A DNA stretch of 64,000 nucleotides, taken from contig NZ_PTQY01000003.1 of NCBI RefSeq assembly GCF_002943465.1, positions 372,001 to 436,000 on the forward strand. The letters run 5' to 3'. The position numbers and the translations under genes were made by a program. Of this stretch, positions 8,133 to 17,316 are shown piece by piece (within the stretch, counting starts at the first letter, position 1; each line of letters opens with the position of its first letter). The DNA is from Rhodoferax sp. TS-BS-61-7. Its GTDB lineage: Bacteria > Pseudomonadota > Gammaproteobacteria > Burkholderiales > Burkholderiaceae_C. Under the pieces are notes generated by a model. It was not told the origin of the DNA. It was given only the letters and a program-made list of their open reading frames with translations, and made no database searches.

Positions 8133-8978
8133 CTAGGCGGACAAGCCCAGGTTCTTGCACAGCGCCAAGGTGGCAGCGCTCTGATTCATGGTGTAGAAGT
8201 GCAGAGCCGGAGCGCCACCAGCACGCAGTTGTTCACACAAGTCCGTCACCACTTCCAGCCCAAAGGCCTTGATGGACGCCACATCGTCGCCATAACTTTG
8301 CAGGCGCAGGCGAATCCAGCGCGGGATCTCGGCACCGGAGGCGTCCGAGAAACGCATCAGCTGCGTGGAGCTGGTGATCGGCATGATGCCGGGCACCACC
8401 GGCACCTCCAACCCCAGCGCATCCACCTCTTCCACAAAGCGGAAGTAGGCGTCAGAGTTGTAGAAATACTGCGTGATGGCCGAGTTGGCCCCAGCCTTGA
8501 CCTTGGCGGCAAAGGCCTGCAAGTCATGGGCTGGCGACTTGGCCTGGGGATGCACCTCGGGGTAGGCGGCCACTTCGATGTGGAAGTCATCGCCCGTCTC
8601 GGCCCGGATAAAGGCCACCAGGTCACTGGCATAGTGGAACTCGCCACCCGCACCGTAACCGCTGGGCAGGTCGCCGCGCAGGGCGACCAGGCGCTTCACG
8701 CCCATGGCCTTGAGCGTAGCCAGCTGGGCACGCACGGTGTCTTTGGTAGCGCCGATGCACGAGAAGTGCGAGGCCGCGCTCACGCCTTCGGCCAGGATCT
8801 CACGCACCGCATTGAAGGTGCCCTCTTGCGTAGATCCACCCGCACCAAAGGTGACCGAGCAGAACTCGGGTTGGAGCGTGTAGAGCTGCTGGCGCACGCC
8901 ACGCAGCTTTTCCGCGCCTTCGGGTGTTTTGGGAGGGAAGAATTCCAGGCTCAGGGGAATTCGGTCGTTGGTCAACAT
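8133..8978 (-). CDS. metF: 5,10-methylenetetrahydrofolate reductase
   Basis: 281 residues, typical for bacterial MetF. FAD enzyme that reduces methylene-THF to methyl-THF, the methyl donor for methionine synthesis. Seen: SLEFFPPKTPEG near the N-terminus with the catalytic Glu, VTFGAGGSTQEGT, and HPQAKSP. GGAG precedes the ATG by nine bases. It is the last gene of the ahcY-tlyA-metF unit. The spacer to tlyA (40 bases) is GC-rich and can form a small stem. As part of the SAH-riboswitch transcript it should rise when S-adenosylhomocysteine accumulates. Confidence 0.97.
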   Translation of the reverse strand: MLTNDRIPLSLEFFPPKTPEGAEKLRGVRQQLYTLQPEFCSVTFGAGGSTQEGTFNAVREILAEGVSAASHFSCIGATKDTVRAQLATLKAMGVKRLVALRGDLPSGYGAGGEFHYASDLVAFIRAETGDDFHIEVAAYPEVHPQAKSPAHDLQAFAAKVKAGANSAITQYFYNSDAYFRFVEEVDALGLEVPVVPGIMPITSSTQLMRFSDASGAEIPRWIRLRLQSYGDDVASIKAFGLEVVTDLCEQLRAGGAPALHFYTMNQSAATLALCKNLGLSA

Positions 8979-9018
8979 CAGCTTCTCCGTCTCACCCGCC
9001 CCGCGGGCGGGGATGTGT

Positions 9019-9906
9019 TCAGCCCGCCTTGCGGGCGCAAATGAAAAATTCGCGGTTGCCGTCGCCGCCTTCGATGGGCGAGTCGAACCACGCGGTGACC
9101 GTCAGGTCCAATTCGGCACAGGCCTCGCGCAGGCGCTGCTCGACGATGGCGTACATGGCCGGGTCTTTGACAATGCCACCCTTACCCACCTGGCCAGGCT
9201 GCAGTTCAAACTGCGGCTTCACCAGGGTCAGCAGGGTGCCACCCTCGCGCAACAAAGGCACGGCCGCGGGCAGCACCAAGGTTTGCGAGATGAAGGACAG
9301 GTCGGCCACCAGCAGGTCAAACGGTGGCGCGAATTCTGGTGGCAAGGTGGCCAGCTCGGCCTCCTCGCGGCTATCGTCGGAGCCGTCAAAACCCTCGAAG
9401 GTTTCTCCGTCTTCTTCTACATCAAATTGGCCTTCAGCCCCCGTACTGTCTGCGTAGGCAGCTATCAAATCTGCAGCAGACAGCGTGCGCGCATTGACAC
9501 TTTCCACACACAAGACCCGGGCGTCCTCGCGCAGGCTGGGGTGCAACTGGGCGCTGCCCACATCCACCCCCACCACCGCAGCGGCGCCGGCTTGCAGCAG
9601 GCAGTCGGTGAAACCACCGGTGCTCTGCCCCACGTCCAGGCAACGCAGGCCTTCCACTGATAGGCCCACGTGTTTGAGGGCTGCCTCCAGCTTCAGGCCA
9701 CCCCGCGACACATAACGTGCCTCGGAGTCGTCCAGCAGCTCGATGGCAGCGTCCTCAGGCACGTCGTCGCCATTTTTGACCACGCGTTTCCAGACCTGCC
9801 CGCCCACTTCCATTTTTTGCCATTGCACGCCATCGGCGATCAGGCGTTGGGCCTGCGAGCGGGTGCTGGCCAGCCCGCGCTGTACCAGCAGTTGGTCTAT
9901 ACGCAT
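9019..9906 (-). CDS. tlyA: TlyA family rRNA methyltransferase with acidic insertion
   Basis: 295 residues. An N-terminal S4 RNA-binding domain (MRIDQLLVQRGLASTRSQAQ, 1-60) precedes an FtsJ-type SAM domain with CLDVGQSTGGFTDCLLQAGA (about 89-108) and LLVADLSFISQ. Family members methylate ribose of rRNA, though the target here is unknown. An extra, very acidic stretch (about residues 143-190) interrupts the domain. Its first 17 residues come from an R1 repeat copy (9429-9478), which explains why this protein is longer than most TlyA (about 245-270). It lies between ahcY (12-base gap) and metF. Confidence 0.88.
   Translation of the reverse strand: MRIDQLLVQRGLASTRSQAQRLIADGVQWQKMEVGGQVWKRVVKNGDDVPEDAAIELLDDSEARYVSRGGLKLEAALKHVGLSVEGLRCLDVGQSTGGFTDCLLQAGAAAVVGVDVGSAQLHPSLREDARVLCVESVNARTLSAADLIAAYADSTGAEGQFDVEEDGETFEGFDGSDDSREEAELATLPPEFAPPFDLLVADLSFISQTLVLPAAVPLLREGGTLLTLVKPQFELQPGQVGKGGIVKDPAMYAIVEQRLREACAELDLTVTAWFDSPIEGGDGNREFFICARKAG
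9429..9478 (-). repeat. R1 repeat copy, in frame inside tlyA
   Basis: 50 bases that align without gaps to the other R1 copies: TGCTGC at one end, TAGCTGCCTACGCA in the core and GGGCTGAAGGC at the other end. It encodes residues 144-160 of TlyA in the sense direction. Confidence 0.75.
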
Positions 9907-9918
9907 GGAGTCCTTGGC

Positions 9919-11442
9919 TTAGTAGCGGTAAGTGTCTTTTTTGTACGGGCCGGCTTTGGAGACGCCGATGTACGAAGCTTGCTCGTCGGTCAGCTCGGTC
10001 AGCATGGCACCGACCTTTTTCAGGTGCAGACGGGCCACTTTTTCGTCCAGGTGCTTGGGCAACACATAGACCTTGCCAACCTTGTATTCCTTGGGCTTGG
10101 TGAACAGTTCGATTTGGGCGATCGTCTGGTTCGCAAAGCTGGAGGACATCACAAAGCTGGGGTGACCAGTGCCGCAACCCAGGTTCACCAGGCGGCCCTT
10201 GGCCAACAGGATGATGCGCTTGGCGGGCTTCTTGCCCTTGGCCGGGAAGATCACGTGGTCCACCTGGGGCTTGATCTCTTCCCACTTCAGCTTTTCCAGC
10301 GAAGCGACGTCGATTTCGTTGTCAAAGTGACCGATGTTGGACACGATGGCCTGGTCCTTCATGGCCTCCATGTGCTTGTAGGTGATGACGTTCTTGTTGC
10401 CGGTGGTGGTCACGAAGATGTCGGCCTTGTCGGCGGCGTATTCCATGGTCACGACCTTGTAGCCTTCCATCGCGGCCTGCAAGGCGTTGATGGGGTCGAT
10501 CTCGGTCACCCACACTTGGGCGCTCAGGGCGCGCAGGGCCTGGGCAGAGCCCTTGCCCACGTCGCCGTAACCGGCCACCACAGCCACCTTGCCGGCGATC
10601 ATCACGTCGGTAGCGCGCTTGATGCCGTCCACCAGGGATTCGCGGCAGCCGTACAGGTTGTCGAACTTGCTCTTGGTCACCGAGTCGTTCACGTTGATGG
10701 CGCGCAGGGCCAGCGTACCCTTGGCGGACATTTCTTCCAGGCGCATCACGCCGGTGGTGGTTTCTTCGGTCACGCCCATGATGTTCTTCAGGCGGCGGCT
10801 GTACCAGGTGGGGTCCACTTTCAGCTTGGCCTTGATGCTGTTGAACAGGCAAATTTCTTCGTGGCTGCCGGGTTTGGCCAGCACCTTGATGTCCTTCTCG
10901 GCGCGGGCGCCCAGGTGCATCAGCAAGGTGGCATCACCACCGTCGTCCAGGATCATGTTGGGGCCTTCAGCCGCGGTGCCCTTCTTGCCGTTGAATTCAA
11001 AAATGCGGTGGGTGTAATCCCAGTAGTCTTCCAGCGTCTCACCCTTGACGGCGAACACTGGCGTGCCGGTGGCGGCAATCGCGGCGGCGGCGTGGTCTTG
11101 TGTGGAGAAGATGTTGCACGAAGCCCAACGCACATCGGCGCCCAGGGACTTCAGCGTTTCAATCAGCACACCGGTCTGGATGGTCATGTGCAGCGAGCCG
11201 GTGATACGCGCGCCCTTCAGGGGCTGGGCCTTGGCGAATTCTTCGCGGATGGCCATTAGGCCGGGCATTTCGGTCTCGGCAATGGTCAGCTCTTTGCGGC
11301 CCCAGGCAGCCAGGCTGATATCGGCGATCTTGAAGTCTTCGGCCTTCGCCGCAGCGGCAGGTGCCGCCGATTTGGTCACAGCCTTGGTGACAGCAGGTTT
11401 GGCAACGGGCTTGGCAGCCTTGACGGATTTAGCAGCGCTCAT
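9919..11442 (-). CDS. ahcY: adenosylhomocysteinase
   Basis: 507 residues. NAD-dependent hydrolysis of S-adenosylhomocysteine to adenosine and homocysteine, relieving product inhibition of methyltransferases. Seen: [39 protein letters not shown]-binding [14 protein letters not shown] and the C-terminal [10 protein letters not shown]. The first 35 residues are an Ala/Lys/Pro/Val-rich tail ([16 protein letters not shown]) not found in the core fold, so the protein is longer than usual. An SAH riboswitch precedes the gene (11522-11624), and tlyA and metF follow closely. Confidence 0.98.
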   Translation of the reverse strand: MSAAKSVKAAKPVAKPAVTKAVTKSAAPAAAAKAEDFKIADISLAAWGRKELTIAETEMPGLMAIREEFAKAQPLKGARITGSLHMTIQTGVLIETLKSLGADVRWASCNIFSTQDHAAAAIAATGTPVFAVKGETLEDYWDYTHRIFEFNGKKGTAAEGPNMILDDGGDATLLMHLGARAEKDIKVLAKPGSHEEICLFNSIKAKLKVDPTWYSRRLKNIMGVTEETTTGVMRLEEMSAKGTLALRAINVNDSVTKSKFDNLYGCRESLVDGIKRATDVMIAGKVAVVAGYGDVGKGSAQALRALSAQVWVTEIDPINALQAAMEGYKVVTMEYAADKADIFVTTTGNKNVITYKHMEAMKDQAIVSNIGHFDNEIDVASLEKLKWEEIKPQVDHVIFPAKGKKPAKRIILLAKGRLVNLGCGTGHPSFVMSSSFANQTIAQIELFTKPKEYKVGKVYVLPKHLDEKVARLHLKKVGAMLTELTDEQASYIGVSKAGPYKKDTYRY

Positions 11443-11521
11443 GGTTCACTCCAAAAGTTCATGTGAATAAGCACTGGCGGGCGGGGATTTGAGAAGCCAA
11501 ACTCACCGCACACAAACCAGT

Positions 11522-11624
11522 GGGTGAGCGCCGTTGGGGGGCACAGTGCAGGGCGCACCGTGTTTTCCGAGCCTCACTTGCTGTGCCGCGACGGGCACCG
11601 GGCAAGCTGCAACGCTCCTCGGAA
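11522..11624 (-). promoter_or_regulatory. SAH (S-adenosylhomocysteine) riboswitch
   Basis: On the minus strand the element begins CCGAGGAGCGTTGCAGC and closes its first stem with GAGGCTCGG. After a second hairpin (CACGGTGC...GCACTGTG) it ends with CCAACGGCGCTCACC, whose CGCTC can pair with GAGCG of the first loop to make the known pseudoknot. It lies about 80 bases upstream of ahcY. SAH binding is known to turn such leaders on, so excess SAH should raise ahcY, tlyA and metF. A weak TAAAAT (-10) sits just upstream at 11632-11637. Confidence 0.93.
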
Positions 11625-11689
11625 GTGGGCGATTTTAGCGCTTTGCGGATTGCCGCAGTACCCCGCTGGGACAAAGCGCCAAGAAATTT

Positions 11690-12730
11690 TCAGGCAACGG
11701 GCACAAAACCCGTGCTGCTGCCCAGCTGCAAGGCGGGCAAGCGCAGCCGCTGGTAGGGCCCATCTTGCGGCGCGCGCAGCACCTGCATCACCATCTCGGC
11801 TAGGGCCATACCCGTGGTCTGCGGGGTGGGCTGGGTCACGGTGGTCACGTCCAGCCCGGTGAGCAGGGTGTCCTGCGGAATGTCGCCATGCACCACCACC
11901 GAAATGTCTTGCCCCACGCGAATGCCGGCGTCGATGAGCCCCCGGATCAGGCCCACGCCCCCCAGGTTGTTGTCCACTAGCACCGCGGTCGGCCGCGGCG
12001 AGAGGGCCAGCACCTTGGCCACGGCTTGCAGGCCGCTGCGCCGGTCATTCACCCCACCAATACAGTAATCCGCTGGGCAAGCCACACCCGCCGCGCCCAG
12101 CGCAGTCATAAAACCCCGGTGGCGCTGGAAGGCAAAGTTCAGCGCCAGCGGCGCATGCACATAGGCAATGCGCGTGTGCCCCAGCGCCAGCAAATGCTCC
12201 ACCGCCAGGCGGCTGCCCATGTCGTTGTCAAAGTCCAGCCAGGAGTAGTCTGCACATTCGGCGGTGCGGCCGTAGCCAACAAAGGGGTAGCCCTTGTCTC
12301 GCAGGTAGTCGATGCGCGGGTCCTGCACACGTGTGTTGGGCACGATGACCGCGTCCACCCGCCCACCACGGAACAGGCGCTCGTAGATTTCCAGCTCGGT
12401 TTCGTTCTTGGCGACAGCCAGCAGCAGATCCAGGTGATCGCGCTCCAGGCGTTCGCCCAGGCCATCAGCCATGTCCAGAAACTGCGGGTTGCCCAGGTTT
12501 TCCACCGCGGCTGAGTACACGATGCCGACCGCATCGGTGTTGCCGCGCACCAGGCGGCGTGCACCGGCATCGGGCCGATAGCCCAGCGCGGTGGCCATGT
12601 CCTGCACGCGCTGACGGGTCTGCTCGTTCACATCGGTGTAGCCATTCAAGGCGCGGCTGACCGTGGAGGTGGACAGGCCCAAGGCCTGCGCCAGTTGCTT
12701 GATATTCGTTGTGCCACCGCTTTTTTGCAT
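11690..12730 (-). CDS. LacI family transcriptional regulator
   Basis: 346 residues. N-terminal helix-turn-helix with the LacI pattern IKQLAQALGLSTSTVSRALN and hinge helix DAGARRLVRGNT, then a periplasmic-binding-protein-like sensor domain (about 65-340) with VDAVIVPNTRV and GHTRIAYVHAP. Such proteins usually bind a sugar or related metabolite and repress nearby transport or catabolic genes. No such genes are adjacent, so target and ligand cannot be given. The start ATG is supported by family length. Confidence 0.93.
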   Translation of the reverse strand: MQKSGGTTNIKQLAQALGLSTSTVSRALNGYTDVNEQTRQRVQDMATALGYRPDAGARRLVRGNTDAVGIVYSAAVENLGNPQFLDMADGLGERLERDHLDLLLAVAKNETELEIYERLFRGGRVDAVIVPNTRVQDPRIDYLRDKGYPFVGYGRTAECADYSWLDFDNDMGSRLAVEHLLALGHTRIAYVHAPLALNFAFQRHRGFMTALGAAGVACPADYCIGGVNDRRSGLQAVAKVLALSPRPTAVLVDNNLGGVGLIRGLIDAGIRVGQDISVVVHGDIPQDTLLTGLDVTTVTQPTPQTTGMALAEMVMQVLRAPQDGPYQRLRLPALQLGSSTGFVPVA

Positions 12731-12760
12731 GGCGGGAGTGTAGATGCCTACGTGGCCCGT

Positions 12761-13039
12761 TCAAAAGCAGCGCCCTGCAGCACGTTTGCGGCGCAAGCGG
12801 TGTGCCAACCACGCGGCCCCGCAGGATGCGCCCAGGAGGCCCAGCGCCACCAGGGCGTACCCGGCAACGGCCTGTTCATGCAACACCACATCGCCGTCCA
12901 GATAGCTGCCCGTTTCGCTGTACGGGAGCTGTGCCCGCATGCAGGCCAGCCAGGCCACGGCAAGGCCGCCCGCGGCGCCAAGGGCGGCAAGCCCCCACAA
13001 CAGCGATTGCAGCAGCGTGCACCCCAGTGATCTGCGCAT
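12761..13039 (-). CDS. small two-helix membrane protein, unknown function
   Basis: 92 residues with two hydrophobic segments (about 10-33, LQSLLWGLAALGAAGGLAVAWL, and 58-80, AGYALVALGLLGASCGAAWLA) joined by a polar loop containing YSETGSYLDGD. A basic C-terminus (HRLRRKRAAGR) suggests a cytoplasmic tail. It lies 30 bases upstream of the LacI-type gene on the same strand and may share its transcript. I do not recognise a family. Confidence 0.6.
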   Translation of the reverse strand: MRRSLGCTLLQSLLWGLAALGAAGGLAVAWLACMRAQLPYSETGSYLDGDVVLHEQAVAGYALVALGLLGASCGAAWLAHRLRRKRAAGRCF

Positions 13040-13185
13040 GTCCCGTCTCCTCGGTTAGTGAACACCCCCTCAGGCTTCCCAGGGCCACGGGCGGTGCCTG
13101 CGGATCTTGCCAGATCCCCACCTTGGCGCATCGGCCCTAAAATCCACCCCTTTGCCTCAGCCGCTGCTTGCAGCCCTCCCCCTTC

Positions 13186-14817
13186 ATGACCTTTCTCGCC
13201 GAGACGCGCCGTCGCCGCACGTTCGCCATCATTTCCCACCCGGACGCCGGTAAAACCACGCTGACCGAAAAACTGCTGCTGTTCTCGGGTGCGATCCAGA
13301 TCGCCGGTTCGGTGAAGGCACGCAAGGCCAGCCGCCATGCCACCTCCGACTGGATGGAGATTGAAAAGCAGCGGGGCATCTCGGTCGCCTCGTCCGTCAT
13401 GCAAATGGCCTACCGCGACCATGTGGTGAACCTGCTGGACACGCCAGGCCACAAAGACTTCTCGGAAGACACCTACCGCGTGTTGACCGCGGTGGACTCG
13501 GCGCTGATGGTGATTGACGCGGCCAACGGCGTGGAAGCACAAACCCGCCGCCTGATTGAAGTCTGCCGCCAGCGCGATACGCCCATCATCACTTTCGTCA
13601 ACAAGATGGACCGCGAAGTACGCGAGCCGCTGGACATCCTGGACGAGATTGAACGTGAACTGGGCATGCCCTGCGTGCCCATGACCTGGCCTGTGGGTCA
13701 GGGCAAGCTGTTTGGCGGCATCATTAATTTGCGCACCCAGGCCATGACGGTGTTTGAAAGCGGCAGCGAGCGCCGCCCGCAAGACTTTGACGCCGTGCCC
13801 CTGAACGACGCCGATTCGCTGGCCCAACGTTTTGGCCACGAGTGGACCACGGCCATGGAAAGCATGGAGCTGGCCACCGGTGCCTCCCCAGCCTGGGACC
13901 TGGAGGCCTTCTTGGCTGGCAAACAAACCCCCGTGTTCTTTGGCTCCGGCGTGAACAACTTTGGTGTGATGGAAGTGCTGGACGCCCTGGTGGACCTGGC
14001 ACCCAGCCCGCAGAGCCGCACCAGCACCACACTGGTGAACCGCCAGCCCGTGGTGAAAGAGGTGCAACCTGAAGACGAAGCCTTTAGCGGCGTGGTGTTC
14101 AAGGTGCAAGCCAATATGGACGCCAACCACCGCGACCGCATCGCCTTTGTGCGCATGGCCAGCGGCAAGTACACACCGGGCATGAAGCTCAAGGTGATGC
14201 GCACCAGCAAAGAGTTGCGTCCCACCAGCGTGGTGACCTTCATGAGCCAGCGCCGCGAGGCGGTGGAAGAGGCCTACGCGGGCGACATCGTGGGCTTTAC
14301 CACCCACGGCGGCGTGCAGCTGGGCGACACGATTACCGATGGCAGCGTGAACCTGATGTACACCGGCCTGCCCTTCTTCGCGCCCGAAATGTTCATGACC
14401 GTGGTGCTGAAAAACCCGCTGCGCACCAAGCAGTTGCAACAAGGCCTGGCCCAGCTGGGTGAAGAAGGCGCCATCCAGGTGTTCCGCCCCGAGATGGGCG
14501 GCAACATGCTGTTGGGCGCTGTCGGTCAGCTGCAGTTTGAAGTGGTGCAGCACCGCCTCAAGGCCGAGTACGACGCCGACATCCGCCTGGAAGGCAGCCA
14601 ATACACCGGCGCGCGCTGGATCACGGCCGACACACCGGCCGAGCTGCGCGAGTTTGTCTATGCCTACCCCCAGCGCATGGCCAAGGACGCAGCCGACACC
14701 CTGGCCTACCTGTGCACCAGCCCCTACGACGTGCGCCTGGCGCAGGAGCGCTTTCCCAAGATCCACTTCCACCCGCTGCGCGAACACGCAGGCTTGGCGC
14801 TGCAAAGCGCGAGCTGA
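13186..14817 (+). CDS. prfC: peptide chain release factor 3
   Basis: 543 residues, close to the usual 530. Translational GTPase that removes RF1/RF2 from the ribosome after release. GTPase motifs: P-loop SHPDAGKTTLTEKLL (about 18-32), switch II LDTPGHKDFSEDTYR and NKMDRE. The RF3 C-terminal domain is present (GGNMLLGAVGQLQFEVVQ). The ATG at 13186 (MTFLAETRRR) is preferred over an in-frame TTG at 13168, as RF3 begins just before the P-loop domain. It stands alone between minus-strand genes. Confidence 0.97.
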   Translation: MTFLAETRRRRTFAIISHPDAGKTTLTEKLLLFSGAIQIAGSVKARKASRHATSDWMEIEKQRGISVASSVMQMAYRDHVVNLLDTPGHKDFSEDTYRVLTAVDSALMVIDAANGVEAQTRRLIEVCRQRDTPIITFVNKMDREVREPLDILDEIERELGMPCVPMTWPVGQGKLFGGIINLRTQAMTVFESGSERRPQDFDAVPLNDADSLAQRFGHEWTTAMESMELATGASPAWDLEAFLAGKQTPVFFGSGVNNFGVMEVLDALVDLAPSPQSRTSTTLVNRQPVVKEVQPEDEAFSGVVFKVQANMDANHRDRIAFVRMASGKYTPGMKLKVMRTSKELRPTSVVTFMSQRREAVEEAYAGDIVGFTTHGGVQLGDTITDGSVNLMYTGLPFFAPEMFMTVVLKNPLRTKQLQQGLAQLGEEGAIQVFRPEMGGNMLLGAVGQLQFEVVQHRLKAEYDADIRLEGSQYTGARWITADTPAELREFVYAYPQRMAKDAADTLAYLCTSPYDVRLAQERFPKIHFHPLREHAGLALQSAS

Positions 14818-14850
14818 CGGGCAACAACGCCTTGGCCGGCCAATCCCCGG

Positions 14851-15213
14851 CTAAGGCTTGTACTGCCAGTCGTTGGGGTTGGTATCTACCTGGCGGCACA
14901 GCGCCAGGCCCAACTCGGTGACCGAGCCGCTGAAGCAGACAAAAATGGCTTGGTGGTTTTCCCACTGGCGATTGCAGTGTTTTTGGAAGTTGGTTTTGAG
15001 CCGACCCTTGCGGTGCTCGGCCCACATCTGCAGCACCGACGGGTTTTTCGCCTCAGCCTGGTACTCCAGCACCATGGCGTGCCAGTCTTCGATGAGCCCA
15101 TCAATCTTGCTGGCGGCACGCTGGCAGGTAAAGGCTTGGTCGCCCCGCGTCTGCGCGGCAGCGCCCCAAGCCAGCAGCCACAATGACAACCCCATGACGA
15201 CCCAACGCTGCAT
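14851..15213 (-). CDS. small secreted protein, unknown function
   Basis: 120 residues from the ATG giving MQRWVVMG. A clear signal peptide (SLWLLAWGAAAQ, cleavage likely after AAA) precedes a soluble region with four or five Cys (FTCQRAASK, QKHCNRQW, IFVCFSG, LALCRQVD) that could form disulfides in the periplasm. The frame is open far upstream, but that part overlaps the divergent HAD gene and has no protein character. No family is recognised. Confidence 0.65.
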   Translation of the reverse strand: MQRWVVMGLSLWLLAWGAAAQTRGDQAFTCQRAASKIDGLIEDWHAMVLEYQAEAKNPSVLQMWAEHRKGRLKTNFQKHCNRQWENHQAIFVCFSGSVTELGLALCRQVDTNPNDWQYKP

Positions 15214-15273
15214 AACCAACTCCCGGACAATGGCGCCTTTGCGCGCAACAGCCGCAGCATACCGAACCACCGC

Positions 15274-16107
15274 ATGCAAGCCCTGACCCACTGGCCCGAA
15301 GCCGCCCGCCGCAACATAGTGGGCGTGTTCACCGACATTGACGACACCCTGACCACCGAAGGCACCCTCACGCCCGACGCACTGCAGGCGCTGGCCGACC
15401 TCAAGGCTGCGGGCCTCACCGTCATCCCCATCACCGGGCGCCCCATAGGCTGGTGCGAACCCTTTATGGCTGGCACACAGGGCCCGGCTTGGCCCGTGAA
15501 TGCGATGGTGGCAGAAAACGGGGCAGTGGCTTTTGTGCATAAAAATGGCCTGCAGCCCCCGTTGAATCTGCGCGAGCCGCTATCAAAACTGTACCAACAG
15601 GATGCAACCACGCGCGCCACCAACCAGGCCCGCATGCAGGCGATTGCTGCACAGGTGGTGGCCGAGGTGCCCGGCGTGCAGCTGAGCCGCGACAGCGCCG
15701 GACGCGAAACCGACCTGGCGTTTGACTACGCCGAATTCGCCCGCCACTCGACCGACACGGTGCAGCAGGTGCTGGCCGTGCTGCAACGCGCGGGCATGCA
15801 AACCACCGTGAGCAGCATCCACATCCACGGCTGTTTTGGCGACTTCAACAAATGGCAGGGCGCTTGCTGGATCGCGCAGGAGCTGCTGGGGCGCGACTTG
15901 GGCGCGGAACTGGACCGCTGGGTGTTTGTGGGTGACTCGGGCAACGACCAGGCCATGTTTGAACACTTCACCCACAGCGTGGGTGTGGCCAACATTGCGC
16001 ACTTTGCCCCGCAGCTCACCCACCTGCCACGCTACGTTGCCACGGCAGAACGTGGCGCAGGCTTTGCCGAAGTGGCGCGGGCCATTCTGCAGGCACGCGG
16101 CCTATGA
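15274..16107 (+). CDS. HAD-IIB family hydrolase (sugar-phosphate phosphatase type)
   Basis: 277 residues. HAD motif I is FTDIDDTLT (about 19-27), motif II lies in VIPITGRPIGW, and motif III/IV in WVFVGDSGNDQAMF. The arrangement resembles Cof/mannosyl-3-phosphoglycerate phosphatase-like enzymes that hydrolyse small phosphorylated sugars; the substrate is unknown. An R1 repeat (15547-15597) encodes residues about 92-108. Its stop overlaps the ATG of the following transporter (ATGA), so the two are translationally coupled. Confidence 0.85.
   Translation: MQALTHWPEAARRNIVGVFTDIDDTLTTEGTLTPDALQALADLKAAGLTVIPITGRPIGWCEPFMAGTQGPAWPVNAMVAENGAVAFVHKNGLQPPLNLREPLSKLYQQDATTRATNQARMQAIAAQVVAEVPGVQLSRDSAGRETDLAFDYAEFARHSTDTVQQVLAVLQRAGMQTTVSSIHIHGCFGDFNKWQGACWIAQELLGRDLGAELDRWVFVGDSGNDQAMFEHFTHSVGVANIAHFAPQLTHLPRYVATAERGAGFAEVARAILQARGL
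15547..15597 (-). repeat. R1 repeat copy, antisense inside HAD hydrolase gene
   Basis: Read on the minus strand: TTGGTAC, N8, TAGCGGCTCGCGCA, N10, GGGCTGCAGGC, a gapless match to the R1 consensus. The gene reads through it in frame (residues about 92-108). Confidence 0.72.
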
Positions 16108-17297
16108 GCGGCGCTACCGTACGCCGCACATCCGCCGGCTCCCCCATGGGCCTGCTCAGCGTGTTTGGCTCCACGCTGTTCCAGCTGTCGGGTGTGTTTA
16201 TGCTCTCGCCGCTGATGCTGGTGCTACTGAAGGAGCGCGAGGTGTCCACCACCGTGGCTGGGCTGTTTGCGGCCACCACCTGGCTGGGCATTTTTATCGT
16301 CACCCCGTTTGCCTCTGCACTCACCAAACGCTGGGGCCAGCGCACCACCATGTGGTTTGCGTCGGCCGCGCCGCTGCTGGCGGCCATTGGCTTTTTGACC
16401 ACCGACGTGTTGTGGCTATGGTTTGCGCTGGAGCTGCTGGCCGGTGTGGCAGGCGGGTTGCGCTGGGTGCTGGCCGAAGCGTTTATTGCCGAGTTTGCCC
16501 CTTCAGACCGGCTGGGTCGTTACATCGGCATCTACGCCACCATGGTGGGTGCCACCTTCATCATCGGCCCCACCTTGCTGGCCTGGGTGGGGTCCGGCGG
16601 CCACGCGGCGCTGGGGCTGGTCATTGCACTACTCTGCATCGGTCTGGCATGGACCGCGCTGATTCCCGTGGTGCCGCCCCATGCCGAATCAGCCCACGCG
16701 CGCGTCGGACTGGCAGGCCTGTGGCAGGCGGTACGCAGCCATCCCATCATCATGTTGGCTGGATTTATTGGCGGCTTTTTTGAGCTGGGCCTGGCCTCCA
16801 TCCTGCCGCTGTATGGCCTGGCTATCGGCTTGGGCGCAGTGGCCGCAGCGCTGCTGATTTCGGTCAGCGGCCTGGGCAGCACACTGATTGCCATTCCGGT
16901 GGGCATAGTGGCGGACCGTTTTACCGACAAAGTCCGCGGGCGACGCACGCTGATGGTGGTGTGTGTGGCCATCGCACTGCTGGCCGCCTGCGGGCTGCCG
17001 CTGGTGGCACAGCTGCAGTGGCTGGCCTGGCCCATCGTGTTTGTGCTGGGTGCGGCGGGCAGCAGCCTGTACACACTCAGCATGACGGACATCGGTGCGC
17101 GTGAACAGGGCATCACGCTGGTCAACAGCACCGCGGTGCTGGTACTGAACTACACGCTGGGCGGGCTGGTGGCGTCGGCCTTGTCCGGGGCGCTCATTGA
17201 TTGGTCACCCAATACCGGCTTTCCCCTCGTCCTGATTTCGGTAGCCGCTATCGGTTTGGTAGCACTGCTGCGCACCCGGCGCAGCGGCGCGTTTTAA
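16104..17297 (+). CDS. MFS transporter
   Basis: 397 residues with about twelve hydrophobic segments and no signal peptide, the standard major-facilitator layout. The loop after helix 2 contains TKRWGQRTT, a variant of the GxxxDRxGRR signature, and the central loop has VADRFTDKVRGRRTLM. It starts inside the stop of the HAD phosphatase gene, so transport and dephosphorylation of one compound is a reasonable guess. Direction and substrate are unknown. Confidence 0.88.
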   Translation: MSGATVRRTSAGSPMGLLSVFGSTLFQLSGVFMLSPLMLVLLKEREVSTTVAGLFAATTWLGIFIVTPFASALTKRWGQRTTMWFASAAPLLAAIGFLTTDVLWLWFALELLAGVAGGLRWVLAEAFIAEFAPSDRLGRYIGIYATMVGATFIIGPTLLAWVGSGGHAALGLVIALLCIGLAWTALIPVVPPHAESAHARVGLAGLWQAVRSHPIIMLAGFIGGFFELGLASILPLYGLAIGLGAVAAALLISVSGLGSTLIAIPVGIVADRFTDKVRGRRTLMVVCVAIALLAACGLPLVAQLQWLAWPIVFVLGAAGSSLYTLSMTDIGAREQGITLVNSTAVLVLNYTLGGLVASALSGALIDWSPNTGFPLVLISVAAIGLVALLRTRRSGAF

Positions 17298-17316
17298 CGC
17301 CCGGCGCGGATTAGCA

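Noticed and set aside
12748-14805. A 685-codon open frame antisense to prfC, and similar long frames at 9670-11259 (+), 28461-30140 (+), 34253-35884 (+) and 40082-41719 (+)
   Set aside because: They lie opposite well-conserved genes. Their translations have the Gly/His/Val/Gln-rich composition typical of antisense frames in GC-rich DNA, and no motif or start signal supports them.
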